Assembly: GCF_029867415.1 (NCBI RefSeq)
Contig: NC_081186.1
Span: forward strand, 20,463,915 to 20,527,914
DNA: 64,000 nucleotides
Reading direction: 5' to 3'
From: Vicia villosa
Taxonomy: Eukaryota > Streptophyta > Magnoliopsida > Fabales > Fabaceae
Position 1 is the first letter of the stretch, and each line of letters starts with the position of its first letter. A program made the translations under genes and the position numbers. The notes beneath the pieces were generated by a model. That model was given only the letters and a program-made list of their open reading frames with translations, was not told the origin of the DNA and did not search any database. Shown here one piece after another: positions 44,824 through 57,054 of the stretch.

Positions 44824-46150
44824 GGCGTTTCACTCCTTCATGGCATGCTGGCACAGACTTTGTCTTAGCTAGGGTCTTAGGATTTGGTCTTTGTAGTTTT
44901 CTTTTCCTTGTTGCATCTGCTTGTTAAACATCTTCTTGTAATCCTTTTTTGATTATCAATGAAAAGTTTCTTTGCTTTTACATTCCAGTGACTCTATTTG
45001 TCGTTTTATGCATCTAATTCTTTTGAAATATTGCTTTTTGATGTTATGACAAAAAGGGGGAGAAAGATAAATGATAAATGATTTGATTAAATCTATCAGT
45101 TGCTGGGTAAAGCTCCCACACATTTACTAACAAGAACTGCAAGTTCTATACGGTTTAAGTGTTTTGCAGGTATAAAGAAGTGAAGAGAATCGTCAAAGCA
45201 AACACAAGAAGCAAAACCATGGAAACTGAAGCAAGCTGAGTGCTGTCAAGCTTCAGATATCAGAAGCAAGAAAGAATGAATCAGAAGCACTGATAATAGA
45301 ATTTGATCTATATTTGTCTATTTATTCTGACAAAATTCTATTTGCTCTGATACATATAATGTTATGGCTCTGATACATTATTTGCTCTGATACATTATTT
45401 CAGCCTATATGGCTCTGATTCATATAATGTGTTCAAACATACATTTTATGATCTAACTCGTTCATGCTGACTTTTGTCGTTTAGTTTTTGTTCTGTAACA
45501 TTTCAGGATGTAGAGATGCTCAGATGATGCTCTGGTACATTCAACAATGTTCTGATACAAATCTAGCATGAAGTGATGTTGGTAGAAATTCAAAGCTCTG
45601 AAGCTATCCGAGGGAAGCAGAAATCAGAAGCTGCGAATGTTCTAAAGATCCAGAAAACTCAAGTTCTGAAACTGTCCTGAATGGAAGCAGAAATCAGAAG
45701 CTGTGAATGTTCAGAAGATCAAAGAAATTCAAGTTCTGAAGCTGTCCTGAATGGAAGCAGAAATCAGAAGCTGTGAATGTTCAGAAGATCAAAGAAATTC
45801 TAGTTCTGAAGCTGTCCTAGATGGAAGCAGGAATCAGAAGCTGTGAGTGTTCTAGGGATCTAAGGAAATTCTAGTTCTGAAGCTGTCCTATGGAAGCAGA
45901 AGTCAGAAGCTATGAATTCTCTGAAGACAGAAGCTTATATGATCGTCTCTACCGAAATAATCAGGGAAGTCTTTTATTAAAGTTCTTCGAGTATTTATTT
46001 CAGGGGGAGATTATTTATCTCAGGGGGAGATTGTTAATCTCAGGGGGAGACATATTCATATGCTTATGCTATAGCTGTGTAATTTGTCTTTTGCCGACTG
46101 TTCTTTCTGATCGCAAATTCATATCATTTATATATGTTTTTGTCATCATC
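44824..46150 (+). repeat. SIRE 3' noncoding region with tandem repeats
   Basis: About 45596-45930 holds nearly five units of about 70 bp, each with 'ctgaagctgtcct..atggaagcagaaatcagaagctgtgaatgtt'. Shorter 'gctctgatacat' repeats lie at about 45345-45430. Three copies of 'cagggggagat' lie at about 46000-46050, echoing the PPT. No further coding signal. Confidence 0.85.
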
Positions 46151-46164
46151 AAAAAGGGGGAGAT
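46151..46164 (+). other. SIRE polypurine tract
   Basis: AAAAAGGGGGAGAT immediately upstream of the 3' LTR start at 46165. Confidence 0.9.
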
Positions 46165-47374
46165 TGTTAGAACAAGATTTGTTCTGATCAATTATCTTAG
46201 TTTTGATGATAACAATAATATGAATTTTGCTTAAGATTATATGGTACTCTAATCCAATGCAATTTCCTTTTCAGGAAATATATATAAAGAGTACGCATAA
46301 TTCAGCGCTCAGAAGCTTTGTCTCAAAGGGTTCAGCATGCAACATCAGAACATGGTCTGGCAAGACATCAGAAGATGATCGAAGCAGAATCGGAACATGG
46401 GTCTATGGAAGCATCAGAAGAACATGAGATCAGAAGCACTGAAGCTCAGAAGATGGTATCACGCTCAGAAGCACTTCAAGGTCAGAAGATCAGAAGATGC
46501 TATGCACCAAGCTGTTTGACTCTGATGATATTCAAACGTTGTATTCACAAACATCAGATCAGAAGAAAGTACAAGTGGCAAGCTACGCTGACTGACAAAA
46601 GGAACGTTAAAAGCTATTAAAGGCTACGTCAGTAGACACAGTGTGAACAAGACTCGAGGTAGTTGACAAAAGCGTATAACATTAAATGCGATGCTGTACG
46701 GAACACGCAAAGCATTAAATGCATTCAACGGTCATCTTCTCCCACGCCTATAAATATGAAGTTCTGATGAGAAGCAAGGTTAACGATCCTGAACAATATA
46801 ATTCAAATTAACTTGCTGAAACTCTGTTCAAATCAAAACTCAGAATCTTCATCTTCATCAAAGCTCACTACATTGCTGTTGTAATATATTAGTGAGATTA
46901 AGCTTAAACGTTAAGAGAAATATCACAGTTGTGATTATCGCTTTTAAGAAGCATTTGTAAACTCTTAGAATTGATTACATTAAGTTGTAAGGAACTAGAG
47001 TGATCGTGTTGATCAGAATACTCTAGGAAGTCTTAGGAGTGAACTAAGCAAGTTGTAACTAGAGTGATCGTGTTGATCAGTAGACTCTAGAAAAGTCTTA
47101 GAGGGTATCTAAGCAGTTGTTCCTGGAGTGATCAGTGTGTGATCAGAAGACTCTGGAAGACTTAGTTGCTGACTAAGTGGAAAACCATTGTAATCCGTGC
47201 GATTAGTGGATTAAATCCTCAGTTGAGGTAAATCATCTCTGCGGGGGTGAACTGGAGTAGTTTAGTTAACAACGAACCAGGATAAAAATAACTGTGCAAT
47301 TTATTTTTATCTGTCAAGTTTTTAAAGCTACACTTATTCAAACCCGCCCTTTCTAAGTGTTTTTCTATCCTTCA
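46165..47374 (+). repeat. SIRE 3' LTR
   Basis: Same 1,210-bp length as the 5' LTR with five substitutions by eye. One is a G in the C-run near the end (47346 region). TATAAAT at 46749-46755. Confidence 0.93.
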
Positions 47375-47395
47375 TGAGATGCTTTCTTTTTCATT

Positions 47396-48136
47396 TTAAT
47401 TGTGAGACTCATCTTTCTCTCTCTCAGCATCTTTCTTTACAATACTTTCATTCTCGTCTTCCTTATCCTTGACAATGTCTTCAGTGGATGGACCTGCACC
47501 ATTAAATGAAAGACCTTTCTCGACATATTTTGCATAAGATTCATCAAAAGACACGTGTACTGACTCTTCTACTATAAGTAATCTCTTATTATATATCCGA
47601 TATGCTTTTCTAGATTGTGAGTAACCAAGGAATATGCCCTCATCAGCTTTAGCATCGAATTTACCAAGATTATCCTTACCATTGTTCAAAACAAAACACT
47701 TGCAACCGAATACATGGAGATGAGATACATTTGGTTTTCTACCTTTTAGTAATTCATAGGGAGTTTTGTTCAGTATAGGACGTATTATTATCCTATTCAA
47801 AACATAACATGCTGTACTAATCGCGTCAGCCCAGAAATACTTTGGTAGATTACCCTCATTCAGCATTGTTCTTGCCAGCTCCTCTAGAACCCGATTTTTA
47901 CGTTCAACTACTCCGTTTTGTTGAGGTGTTCTAGGAGCTACACTTCCTTTACCAAGTATGGCTCCCCGATTGTTATCTCCATAGGTGACATACCCCTTTT
48001 TCTTTGCTTGAAACTCAACGAAAAGAGATAGGTCTCCAGTCATGTGTCTTGAACATCCGCTATCAAGGAACCACAACCTTTCGGCAATGTCAAGACACTT
48101 TTCCTGCAAGATTAATTTAAAGAGGGAGGTCCCCAA
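47396..48136 (-). pseudogene. CopA copy 1: protease fused to the C-terminal half of integrase
   Basis: The active site DSGCSRHMTG (Asp at about residue 25) is followed at about 66/67 by a jump into APRTPQQNGVVERKNR. The pre-integrase zinc region and the first two DDE aspartates are missing, so no functional integrase is possible. It ends at TAA (47396-47398). In the sister copy the same stop is in frame with RT downstream. Same deletion as 53001-53741. Confidence 0.9.
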
Positions 48137-48209
48137 TTTTCATTGGGTCCTTGGTAGTGAGTACACAATTTGTTGCACTTAGGCAACCATTGAAATACTC
48201 CTTTAGGAA

Positions 48210-49850
48210 CTAAAATTCTCCTAAATTTGCATTTTTCAATGGTATGTCCCTTTTTGCAACAATAATGACAGGTAATATGATGAGAATATGGAGTTTTGCT
48301 AGTTGATATTTTTGGTAAAAAGTGTATTTACTATATAAAGGAGTATACGATCTTTTGAACTTATTTGGATCAACCGCAAAAGTCACTTTTGGTTGTAGAG
48401 CCTTGTCTAACTTGGCTTTTAGATCTCTTACTTCTTTTTGCCAAATGTGACATGTCTCACAACCAAACCATGATGTAGGATCTATTTCAACTTTATCCTT
48501 TTGAATGTCTAGCATAGATTGTTTTAAAGCTTCCATATCCTTTTCGGTTTTCTCAACTTTTGATTCAAGATATGAAAATATTTTCTTATTTGAGGCCAAA
48601 AGTTTGAAAGCTTTAATTGCATCTCTATGTAATTCTTCAAAAGCAAGTTTTAGTTGAGAATGAGATACCTTATCTATGAGTTCAGGTTTAAGATGACTTA
48701 CAGCTTTCTTTTTCTTGTGTTGATGAGCCATGAAACATAGGTTTGCTGATTCTTCTTCATCGCTTGATGAGCTTTCACTAGATGAATCACTTTCCCATGC
48801 TATGTAGGCTCTTTTAGATTTGTTATGACCTTTGCTTTGGTTCTTCTCCTTTTCTTTCTTGAGGTATGGACAATCCGGTTTGTAGTGACCGGCTTTCCCA
48901 CAATTGAAGCAAAGACCTTTGATTTTTCCTTTGTTGTCGTCATCTTGTTTGAACTTGTTTGATTGCTTTCTATAGTTGATCAAGCCTTTGTCAGAATGTT
49001 TTGCTCCATTTTTCTTTAGATATTTGTTGTATCTTCGCACAAACAGTCCCATTTCCTCATCATCGGAGTCTTCGTCATCACTTGTATCACTATCCTTTGG
49101 CTCTTGTCTTGAGGTCTTGGAGGTTGAAGCTTTTAGAGCTATTGACTTCTTCTCTACCTCTTTCTCCATGTTCTTTTCTTTCTTTGCCCTTTTCTCATGC
49201 ATGTCAAGGCATTTAAGGTGTTGTTCATGTTCCTCTAGTTTACCAAAGAGAGTGGTAATGTCTAAGGTGTTTAGATCATTTGCTTCCTTTATTGCTGTAA
49301 CCTTGGGTTGCCATTCCCTGTTCAAGCATCTTAAGATTTTGTTAGTAGCAACTGCATTAGAAACAGGTCTATCAAGAGAATTTAACCGATTTTTCAGGTG
49401 AACGAATCTCTTCTGCATGTTTTCGATGGATTCACCATCTTCCATGTGGAAGAGTTCGAACTCTTGAGTTAACATATTGATCCTAGCTAGTTTGACATCA
49501 TCCGTTCCCTCGTGGGCAACTTGTAATGTGTCCCACATAGCTTTAGCTGATCTACAATGGGAAACGCGATAGTATTCATCAACTCCTAGAGCTGAGATTA
49601 GAATGTTTCTCGCTTTCCAATCGTATGCATATCTCTTTTCATCTTCAGCATCCCAAGTATTTTCTGGTTTTGGAACAACTGCACCAGCTGCATTTGTCAT
49701 GGTGATCTGAAAGGGACCATTGACAATAGCTGTCCAGATGTTCCTATCAATTGCATTGATGTGGACACACATACAATCCTTCCAATAGCCATAGTTTTCA
49801 CCGTTGAAAACTGGAGCTCTATTGTGAGCCCCTTTAGATCCGGAAGCCAT
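48210..49850 (-). pseudogene. gag: CopA copy 1 gag, frameshifted near the C-terminus
   Basis: From an ATG at 49850 there are 546 codons. The Gag core starts at VFNGENYGYWK, and an intact CCHC knuckle (CFNCGKAGHYKPDC) begins at residue 314. The A-run at 48317-48321 has five A against six in copy 2, which changes the frame and removes the second zinc-like motif and the connection to protease. An in-frame GTG at 49904 lies inside the PBS and is not a credible start. Confidence 0.88.
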
Positions 49851-49890
49851 CTTTCCAATAAGTGTTTCACGTAGCACGGAATAAACCAGA

Positions 49891-49903
49891 GCTCTTGATG
49901 CCA
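49891..49903 (-). other. CopA primer-binding site, copy 1
   Basis: The minus strand reads TGGCATCAAGAGC, two bases inside LTR2. It is an initiator-Met-type PBS with one extra A. Repeated at 55497-55509. Confidence 0.8.
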
Positions 49904-49905
49904 CT

Positions 49906-51448
49906 TGTTAGACGCTGGCCTTAGGATCTAGAGGGGGGGTGAATAGATCGTTCGCAGTTTTACGGAGTTAAACGACTTTTCAGCGGAAGTAATTCTGAAT
50001 CGACTCGCGTCTATTCCGAACCACTATCGAAACGATTATATATGTGTTTAAAAACCAGTCAAAGACTTGAGGTAAGTGATAAGAGTATACGTTGCAGAAT
50101 CAAAGCGTTGCTCTTACTTAAAATCAGATTAACTTCTTGTATGATGGACAATGTTTGCAATGCAGTAAGAGTGATAGAAACAAATATACAAACACTTGGT
50201 GATAATGATCAAATTGAAGATGATTCAATGTGTGGTGGATTGTGATGTTTATGTAAGTTCTTAATTCACAATCTTAACACTCGAATCGTTGATCAATTTG
50301 CTATTATAACCAAATATGAACAGAATGTAAATGAAAAAGTAAAAGCGACAAGAACACGATATTTGTTTAGGCAGTTCGTCGATCGTCCTCGCTACGACTA
50401 CGTCTGCCCCCAATTCCAAACTGAAATTGGGTAATCTTTCATTAATGTTGAAAGTAGTATATACAAAGAAGATAACAAAGCGATAAACCATAAACCAATT
50501 ATGTCGATCCTTTGAATCTTCTTCCCCCTTAATCTTGAGTCAGATCAAGGTTATCCAAGAGCTTCACTTTGATCCCTTTCTGCAGTGTCTTCAATTCCCT
50601 CGAACCCTTGTTCTTCAATCTTCACACTCAGCCGGATCCTCGATGAAGCCTCTTGATAAAAACCCCCAAGAAACACCTATCTTGGAGGACAAAACCCGCA
50701 GATTTTATTCACCAAAAACCCCACAAATCTTCACCCACTAGGAATCTTCAATTCCGTTCCATGGACGTTATCGAACTCGATCACTAACCCTCAACGCAAG
50801 AATGATTATGTGTAATTGTGTTGGAGATGACGAATAACGAAGATGAGAAGCCTTTGTGTATCTTTCAGTCGTTGGTGTTACTTTGAATAATGAACCTTGG
50901 ACAATATATATGATAGCTTAACAGTTGGAGATGAGAGAAACAGAATTTTTGGCATTCTTGATCAGTTAGGTCGACCTCTTGTAGTGCTTAGGTCGACCTA
51001 GCAGAGCTTGCAGAATTTTGCTCCCAGTTAGGTCGACCTGTTTAAGGAGTAGGTCGACCAGAATCCTCTTCAAATGCATTCTGGGGACATTTTCTCAGAT
51101 TAGGTCGACCTAGTTGTTGTGTAGGTCGACCTAGTAGGCTGGTATGTAAAATTCATCAATTTAGGTCGACCTAGATGATGTGTGAGTCGACCTAGCAGGA
51201 GTATATGGATTTTTCTCCATTTTAGGTCGACCTGGGTTGATGGTAGGTCGACCTAACTGCTGTTTTTCTGCATTCTTCTTGTTTTGCTTGTGTTGAGTCA
51301 ACCTATAAGCATAATGGGTTGACCTGTTCTATCATGAGTGATCAATGCTTGCTTTTCTTTGAGTTTTCTGCTTCCGCCTTGTTGTTTGAATGCTTATTTG
51401 AGTTTGCCATGAATCAAAAACATCTTTGAGTGTAATCTTGTATTCACA
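49906..51448 (-). repeat. CopA LTR2 (middle LTR)
   Basis: 1,543 bp. It is bounded on one side by the PBS of interior 1 and on the other by the PPT of interior 2, so it has no flanking target duplication of its own. The AGGTCGACCT array is present. Confidence 0.92.
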
Positions 51449-51971
51449 TGCTCCCCCTTTTTGATGATGGCAAACCATTAGTCGAAGCTTTGGTAGTAAG
51501 TGATAAAGACTCAACAAAGCTCCCCCGTACATCCAGCATCTATCTCTCAACAAGGCAATCTCTCAACAAAGCTCCCCCGTACACTCAGCATCTATCTCCC
51601 CCTTTGACAACATCAAAAAAAAAGTACGACGAAAATAGAAGAGTAACAAGAGAAACATAGATAAAATGCTAGCATTCATAAAAAGGTAGCCAGTGATAGC
51701 ATGAGAGTCAAATGAGCAAGAGCGATATATGCATGAAGTCACTATAAGCATGTTAATTGATAGCATATTATAGTATCAATAATATTTTTGGAAGTGAACA
51801 ACAATAACGTTACCGCTTTCTCAACTTTAATGGCAGCCTTTAATCAATGTGGAATGACGCCTGGCTAGATGATGAACTACCTTTACCCTAAGAAAAATGT
51901 TAGCAAAAAAACATATATATATATATATATATATAAAGTAAAGGAATAATATTAAGAGAGAACAAACGTAA

Positions 51972-52946
51972 TTAGCCCAAATTAGAGATATCGAGTATCC
52001 CTAATTCCCTACGAATGTTGAAGTATTGCTCCGTTGCTAGAGGTTTGGTGAAGATGTCAGCTAGTTGCTTCTTGCTTTCTACATGTTCAAATGTAACGTC
52101 TCCTTTCTCAAAGTCAAGAAGTTGTTGCTTGATTTGTAGGCCAAGGAAGAAATTTAGCTCACCCATGAGACTCATCTCAAATTCACTCTGCATAAGCTTA
52201 GAAAAATCTTTGACAAGTTTTGCATTAGTCGACCCAAATATAATGTCATCTACATAAATTTGGACTAAGAGAATATCTTTATCTTTTCTTTTAATAAAGA
52301 GAGTAGTGCCAACTTTACCCCTAGAGTACCCTTGACTAAGGAGAAATTTGCTCAAACGTTCGTACCAAGCCCGAGGGGCTTGTTTAAGACCGTATAGAAC
52401 ACGTTTCAGCTTATAGACATGAGTTGGATACATGTAATTCTCAAAGCCGGGTGGCTGAGCAACATAGACTTCTTCATTTATATAGCCATTTAGAAAGGCA
52501 CTTTTAACATCCATTTGGAATAGTTTGAAGTCTTTAGAACAAGCATAAGCAAGTAAGAGACGAATAGCTTCGAGACGTGCTACAGGAGCGTATGTCTCTT
52601 CATAATCAATACCTTCCTCTTGATTATAACCTTGGGCAACTAATCTAGCTTTGTTTCTAGTAATAACGCCGTTTTCATCAAGTTTGTTACGAAAAACCCA
52701 TCTAGTGCCTATTACTTGATGATCTCCCGGATGAGGGACTAAGTCCCAAACATCATTCCGTTTAAATTGGTTTAATTCTTCTTGCATGGCCATTAGCCAA
52801 TGCTCATCAAGTAATGCATCCTTAGCGTTTTTCGGCTCAACTTGTGAAACAAAAGCAAAATGATGACAGAAGTTACTTATCTTTGAGCGTGTTGTAACGC
52901 CCCTTGAGATGTCTCCTATTATATTGTCAATTGGATGGTCTTTCAC
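51972..52946 (-). pseudogene. CopA copy 2: RT with deleted RNase H
   Basis: 324 codons, with the same internal RNase H deletion as copy 1. It differs from copy 1 by a few substitutions (W/R, D/G and A/V). YVDD is intact. It is in frame with the protease-integrase part across a single TAA at 53001-53003. Confidence 0.9.
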
Positions 52947-53000
52947 ATTTGTCCAGGCCTTGGGAAGTTCTTCATTGTTTGAGATGCTTTCTTTTTCATT

Positions 53001-53741
53001 TTAATTGTGAGACTCATCTTTCTCTCTCTCAGCATCTTTCTTTACAATACTTTCATTCTCGTCTTCCTTATCCTTGACAATGTCTTCAGTGGATGGACCT
53101 GCACCATTAAATGAAAGACCTTTCTCGACATATTTTGCATAAGATTCATCAAAAGACACGTGTACTGACTCTTCTACTATAAGTAATCTCTTATTATATA
53201 TCCGATATGCTTTGCTAGATTGTGAGTAACCAAGGAATATGCCCTCATCAGCTTTAGCATCGAATTTACCAAGATTATCCTTACCATTGTTCAAAACAAA
53301 ACACTTGCAACCGAATACATGGAGATGAGATACATTTGGTTTTCTACCTTTTAGTAATTCATAGGGAGTTTTGTTCAGTATAGGACGTATTATTATCCTA
53401 TTCAAAACATAACATGTTGTACTAATCGCGTCAGCCCAGAAATACTTTGGTAGATTACCCTCATTCAGCATTGTTCTTGCCAGCTCCTCTAGAACCCGAT
53501 TTTTACGTTCAACTACTCCGTTTTGTTGAGGTGTTCTAGGAGCTACACTTCCTTTACCAAGTATGGCTCCCCGATTGTTATCTCCATAGGTGACATACCC
53601 CTTTTTCTTTGCTTGAAACTCAACGAAAAGAGATAGGTCTCCAGTCATGTGTCTTGAACATCCGCTATCAAGGAACCACAACCTTTCGGCAATGTCAAGA
53701 CACTTTTCCTGCAAGATTAATTTAAAGAGGGAGGTCCCCAA
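53001..53741 (-). pseudogene. CopA copy 2: protease fused to the C-terminal half of integrase
   Basis: Same architecture as 47396-48136, with A/T and R/S substitutions. After the TAA stop the same register continues 19 codons into the RT frame, so the ancestral pol was one frame interrupted by this nonsense codon. The start lies in the overlap with gag. Expression would need a frame change. Confidence 0.9.
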
Positions 53742-55456
53742 TTTTCATTGGGTCCTTGGTAGTGAGTACACAATTTGTTGCACTTAGGCAACCATTGAAA
53801 TACTCCTTTAGGAACTAAAATTCTCCTAAATTTGCATTTTTCAATGGTATGTCCCTTTTTGCAACAATAATGACAGGTAATATGATGAGAATATGGAGTT
53901 TTGCTAGTTGATATTTTTGGTAAAAAAGTGTATTTACTATATAAAGGAGTATACGATCTTTTGAACTTATTTGGATCAACCGCAAAAGTCACTTTTGGTT
54001 GTAGAGCCTTGTCTAACTTGGCTTTTAGATCTCTTACTTCTTTTTGCCAAATGTGACATGTCTCACAACCAAACCATGATGTAGGATCTATTTCAACTTT
54101 ATCCTTTTGAATGTCTAGCATAGATTGTTTTAAAGCTTCCATATCCTTTTCGGTTTTCTCAACTTTTGATTCAAGATATGAAAATATTTTCTTATTTGAG
54201 GCCAAAAGTTTGAAAGCTTTAATTGCATCTCTATGTAATTCTTCAAAAGCAAGTTTTAGTTGAGAATGAGATACCTTATCTACGAGTTCAGGTTTAAGAT
54301 GACTTACAGCTTTCTTTTTCTTGTGTTGATGAGCCATGAAACATAGGTTTGCTGATTCTTCTTCATCGCTTGATGAGCTTTCACTAGATGAATCACTTTC
54401 CCATGCTATGTAGGCTCTTTTAGATTTGTTATGACCTTTGCTTTGGTTCTTCTCCTTTTCTTTCTTGAGGTATGGACAATCCGGTTTGTAGTGACCGGCT
54501 TTCCCACGATTGAAGCAAAGACCTTTGATTTTTCCTTTGTTGTCGTCATCTTGTTTGAACTTGTTTGATTGCTTTCTATAGTTGATCAAGCCTTTGTCAG
54601 AATGTTTTGCTCCATTTTTCTTTAGATATTTGTTGTATCTTCGCACAAACAGTCCCATTTCCTCATCATCGGAGTCTTCGTCATCACTTGTATCACTATC
54701 CTTTGGCTCTTGTCTTGAGGTCTTGGAGGTTGAAGCTTTTAGAGCTATTGACTTCTTCTCTACCTCTTTCTCCATGTTCTTTTCTTTCTTTGCCCTTTTC
54801 TCATGCATGTCAAAGCATTTAAGGTGTTGTTCATGTTCCTCTAGTTTACCAAAGAGAGTGGTAATGTCTAAGGTGTTTAGATCATTTGCTTCCTTTATTG
54901 CTGTAACCTTGGGTTGCCATTCCCTGTTCAAGCATCTTAAGATTTTGTTAGTAGCAACTGCATTAGAAACAGGTCTATCAAGAGAATTTAACCGATTTTT
55001 CAGGTGAACGAATCTCTTCTGCATGTTTTCGATGGATTCACCATCTTCCATGTGGAAGAGTTCGAACTCTTGAGTTAACATATTGATCCTAGCTAGTTTG
55101 ACATCATCCGTTCCCTCGTGGGCAACTTGCAATGTGTCCCACATAGCTTTAGCTGATCTACAATGGGAAACGCGATAGTATTCATCAACTCCTAGAGCTG
55201 AGATTAGAATGTTTCTCGCTTTCCAATCGTATGCATATCTCTTTTCATCTTCAGCATCCCAAGTATTTTCTGGTTTTGGAACAACTGCACCAGCTGCATT
55301 TGTCATGGTGATCTGAAAGGGACCATTGACAATAGCTGTCCAGATGTTCCTATCAATTGCATTGATGTGGACACACATACAATCCTTCCAATAGCCATAG
55401 TTTTCACCGTTGAAAACTGGAGCTCTATTGTGAGCCCCTTTAGGTCCGGAAGCCAT
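53717..55456 (-). CDS. gag: CopA copy 2 gag, full frame with a damaged zinc knuckle
   Basis: 579 codons from an ATG at 55456. It covers the Gag core and a Lys/Glu/Asp-rich linker. The first zinc knuckle is CFNRGKAGHYKPDC, with the second Cys changed to Arg by one transition (54506-54508). A second Cys/His motif follows near the C-terminus (CHYCCKKGHTIEKC), which copy 1 lost by frameshift. The gag could still be translated, but RNA binding by knuckle 1 is doubtful. Confidence 0.88.
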   Translation of the reverse strand: MASGPKGAHNRAPVFNGENYGYWKDCMCVHINAIDRNIWTAIVNGPFQITMTNAAGAVVPKPENTWDAEDEKRYAYDWKARNILISALGVDEYYRVSHCRSAKAMWDTLQVAHEGTDDVKLARINMLTQEFELFHMEDGESIENMQKRFVHLKNRLNSLDRPVSNAVATNKILRCLNREWQPKVTAIKEANDLNTLDITTLFGKLEEHEQHLKCFDMHEKRAKKEKNMEKEVEKKSIALKASTSKTSRQEPKDSDTSDDEDSDDEEMGLFVRRYNKYLKKNGAKHSDKGLINYRKQSNKFKQDDDNKGKIKGLCFNRGKAGHYKPDCPYLKKEKEKNQSKGHNKSKRAYIAWESDSSSESSSSDEEESANLCFMAHQHKKKKAVSHLKPELVDKVSHSQLKLAFEELHRDAIKAFKLLASNKKIFSYLESKVEKTEKDMEALKQSMLDIQKDKVEIDPTSWFGCETCHIWQKEVRDLKAKLDKALQPKVTFAVDPNKFKRSYTPLYSKYTFLPKISTSKTPYSHHITCHYCCKKGHTIEKCKFRRILVPKGVFQWLPKCNKLCTHYQGPNENWGPPSLN

Positions 55457-55511
55457 CTTTCCAATAAGTGTTTCACGTAGCACGGAATAAACCAGAGCTC
55501 TTGATGCCACT

Positions 55512-57054
55512 TGTTAGACGCTGGCCTTAGGATCTAGAGGGGGGGTGAATAGATCGTTCACAGTTTTACGGAGTTAAACGACTTTTCAGCGGAAGTAATT
55601 CTGAATCGACTCGCGTCTATTCCGAACCACTATCGAAACGATTATATATGTGTTTAAAAACCAGTCAAAGACTTGAGGTAAGTGATAAGAGTATACGTTG
55701 CAGAATCAAAGCGTTGCTCTTACTTAAAATCAGATTAACTTCTTGTATGATGGACAATGTTTGCAATGCAGTAAGAGTGATAGAAACAAATATACAAACA
55801 CTTGGTGATAATGATCAAATTGAAGATGATTCAATGTGTGGTGGATTGTGATGTTTATGTAAGTTCTTAATTCACAATCTTAACACTCGAATCGTTGATC
55901 AATTTGCTATTATAACCAAATATGAACAGAATGTAAATGAAAAAGTAAAAGCGACAAGAACACGATATTTGTTTAGGCAGTTCGTCGATCGTCCTCGCTA
56001 CGACTACGTCTGCCCCCAATTCCAAATTGAAATTGGGTAATCTTTCATTAATGTTGAAAGTAGTATATACAAAGAAGATAACAAAGCGATAAACCATAAA
56101 CCAATTATGTCGATCCTTTGAATCTTCTTCCCCCTTAATCTTGAGTCAGATCAAGGTTATCCAAGAGCTTCACTTTGATCCCTTTCTGCAGTGTCTTCAA
56201 TTCCCTCGAACCCTTGTTCTTCAATCTTCACACTCAGCCGGATCCTCGATGAAGCCTCTTGATAAAAACCCCCAAGAAACACCTATCTTGGAGGACAAAA
56301 CCCGCAGATTTTATTCACCAAAAACCCCACAAATCTTCACCCACTAGGAATCTTCAATTCCGTTCCATGGATGTTATCGAACTCGATCACTAACCCTCAA
56401 CGCAAGAATGATTATGTGTAATTGTGTTGGAGATGACGAATAACGAAGATGAGAAGCCTTTGTGTATCTTTCAGTCGTTGGTGTTACTTTGAATAATGAA
56501 CCTTGGACAATATATATGATAGCTTAACAGTTGGAGATGAGAGAAACAGAATTTTTGGCATTCTTGATCAGTTAGGTCGACCTCTTGTAGTGCTTAGGTC
56601 GACCTAGCAGAGCTTGCAGAATTTTGCTCCCAGTTAGGTCGACCTGTTTAAGGAGTAGGTCGACCAGAATCCTCTTCAAATGCATTCTGGGGACATTTTC
56701 TCAGATTAGGTCGACCTAGTTGTTGTGTAGGTCGACCTAGCAGGCTGGTATGTAAAATTCATCAATTTAGGTCGACCTAGATGATGTGTGAGTCAACCTA
56801 GCAGGAGTATATGGATTTTTCTCCATTTTAGGTCGACCTGGGTTGATGGTAGGTCGACCTAACTGCTGTTTTTCTGCATTCTTCTTGTTTTGCTTGTGTT
56901 GAGTCAACCTATAAGCATAATGGGTTGACCTGTTCTATCATGAGTGATCAATGCTTGCTTTTCTTTGAGTTTTCTGCTTCCGCCTTGTTGTTTGAATGCT
57001 TATTTGAGTTTGCCATGAATCAAAAACATCTTTGAGTGTAATCTTGTATTCACA
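55512..57054 (-). repeat. CopA LTR3 (5' LTR)
   Basis: 1,543 bp, flanked on the right by GGAGG (57055-57059). It differs from LTR1 at about five positions. One is a CpG to CpA change in the eighth palindrome word of the AGGTCGACCT array. Confidence 0.92.

Larger units (their letters stand above)
37720..47374 (+). mobile_element. SIRE/Maximus-like Ty1/copia element, nearly complete, 9,655 bp
   Basis: Two 1,210-bp LTRs, a PBS, gag, protease-integrase-RT-RNaseH, a short env-like-position ORF and a PPT, all in plus orientation. A perfect 5-bp duplication TGAGA lies at 37715-37719 and 47375-47379. The uninterrupted target is visible in the sister CopA copy near 52981. The LTRs differ at five positions (about 0.4%), so the insertion is recent. 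The large gag, the size of about 9.7 kb and an extra ORF after pol fit the SIRE/Maximus lineage. Confidence 0.93.
34623..57054 (-). mobile_element. CopA: defective Ty1/copia element as a three-LTR tandem array
   Basis: The structure is LTR1 (34623-36165), interior 1 (36166-49905, holding the SIRE insertion), LTR2 (49906-51448), interior 2 (51449-55511) and LTR3 (55512-57054). The minus strand is coding. Each LTR is 1,543 bp. Without the SIRE insertion interior 1 is 4,080 bp and interior 2 is 4,063 bp. The 17-bp difference is fully explained by a longer (AT)n tract (+18) and one frameshift (-1). Both interiors share the same internal deletions and the same in-frame stop, so the family was already defective before the duplication. 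Confidence 0.93.

Noticed and set aside
48976..49401. Plus-strand Ser/Phe-rich ORF (also at 54582-55007)
   Set aside because: Antisense shadow of the acidic/basic region of CopA gag.
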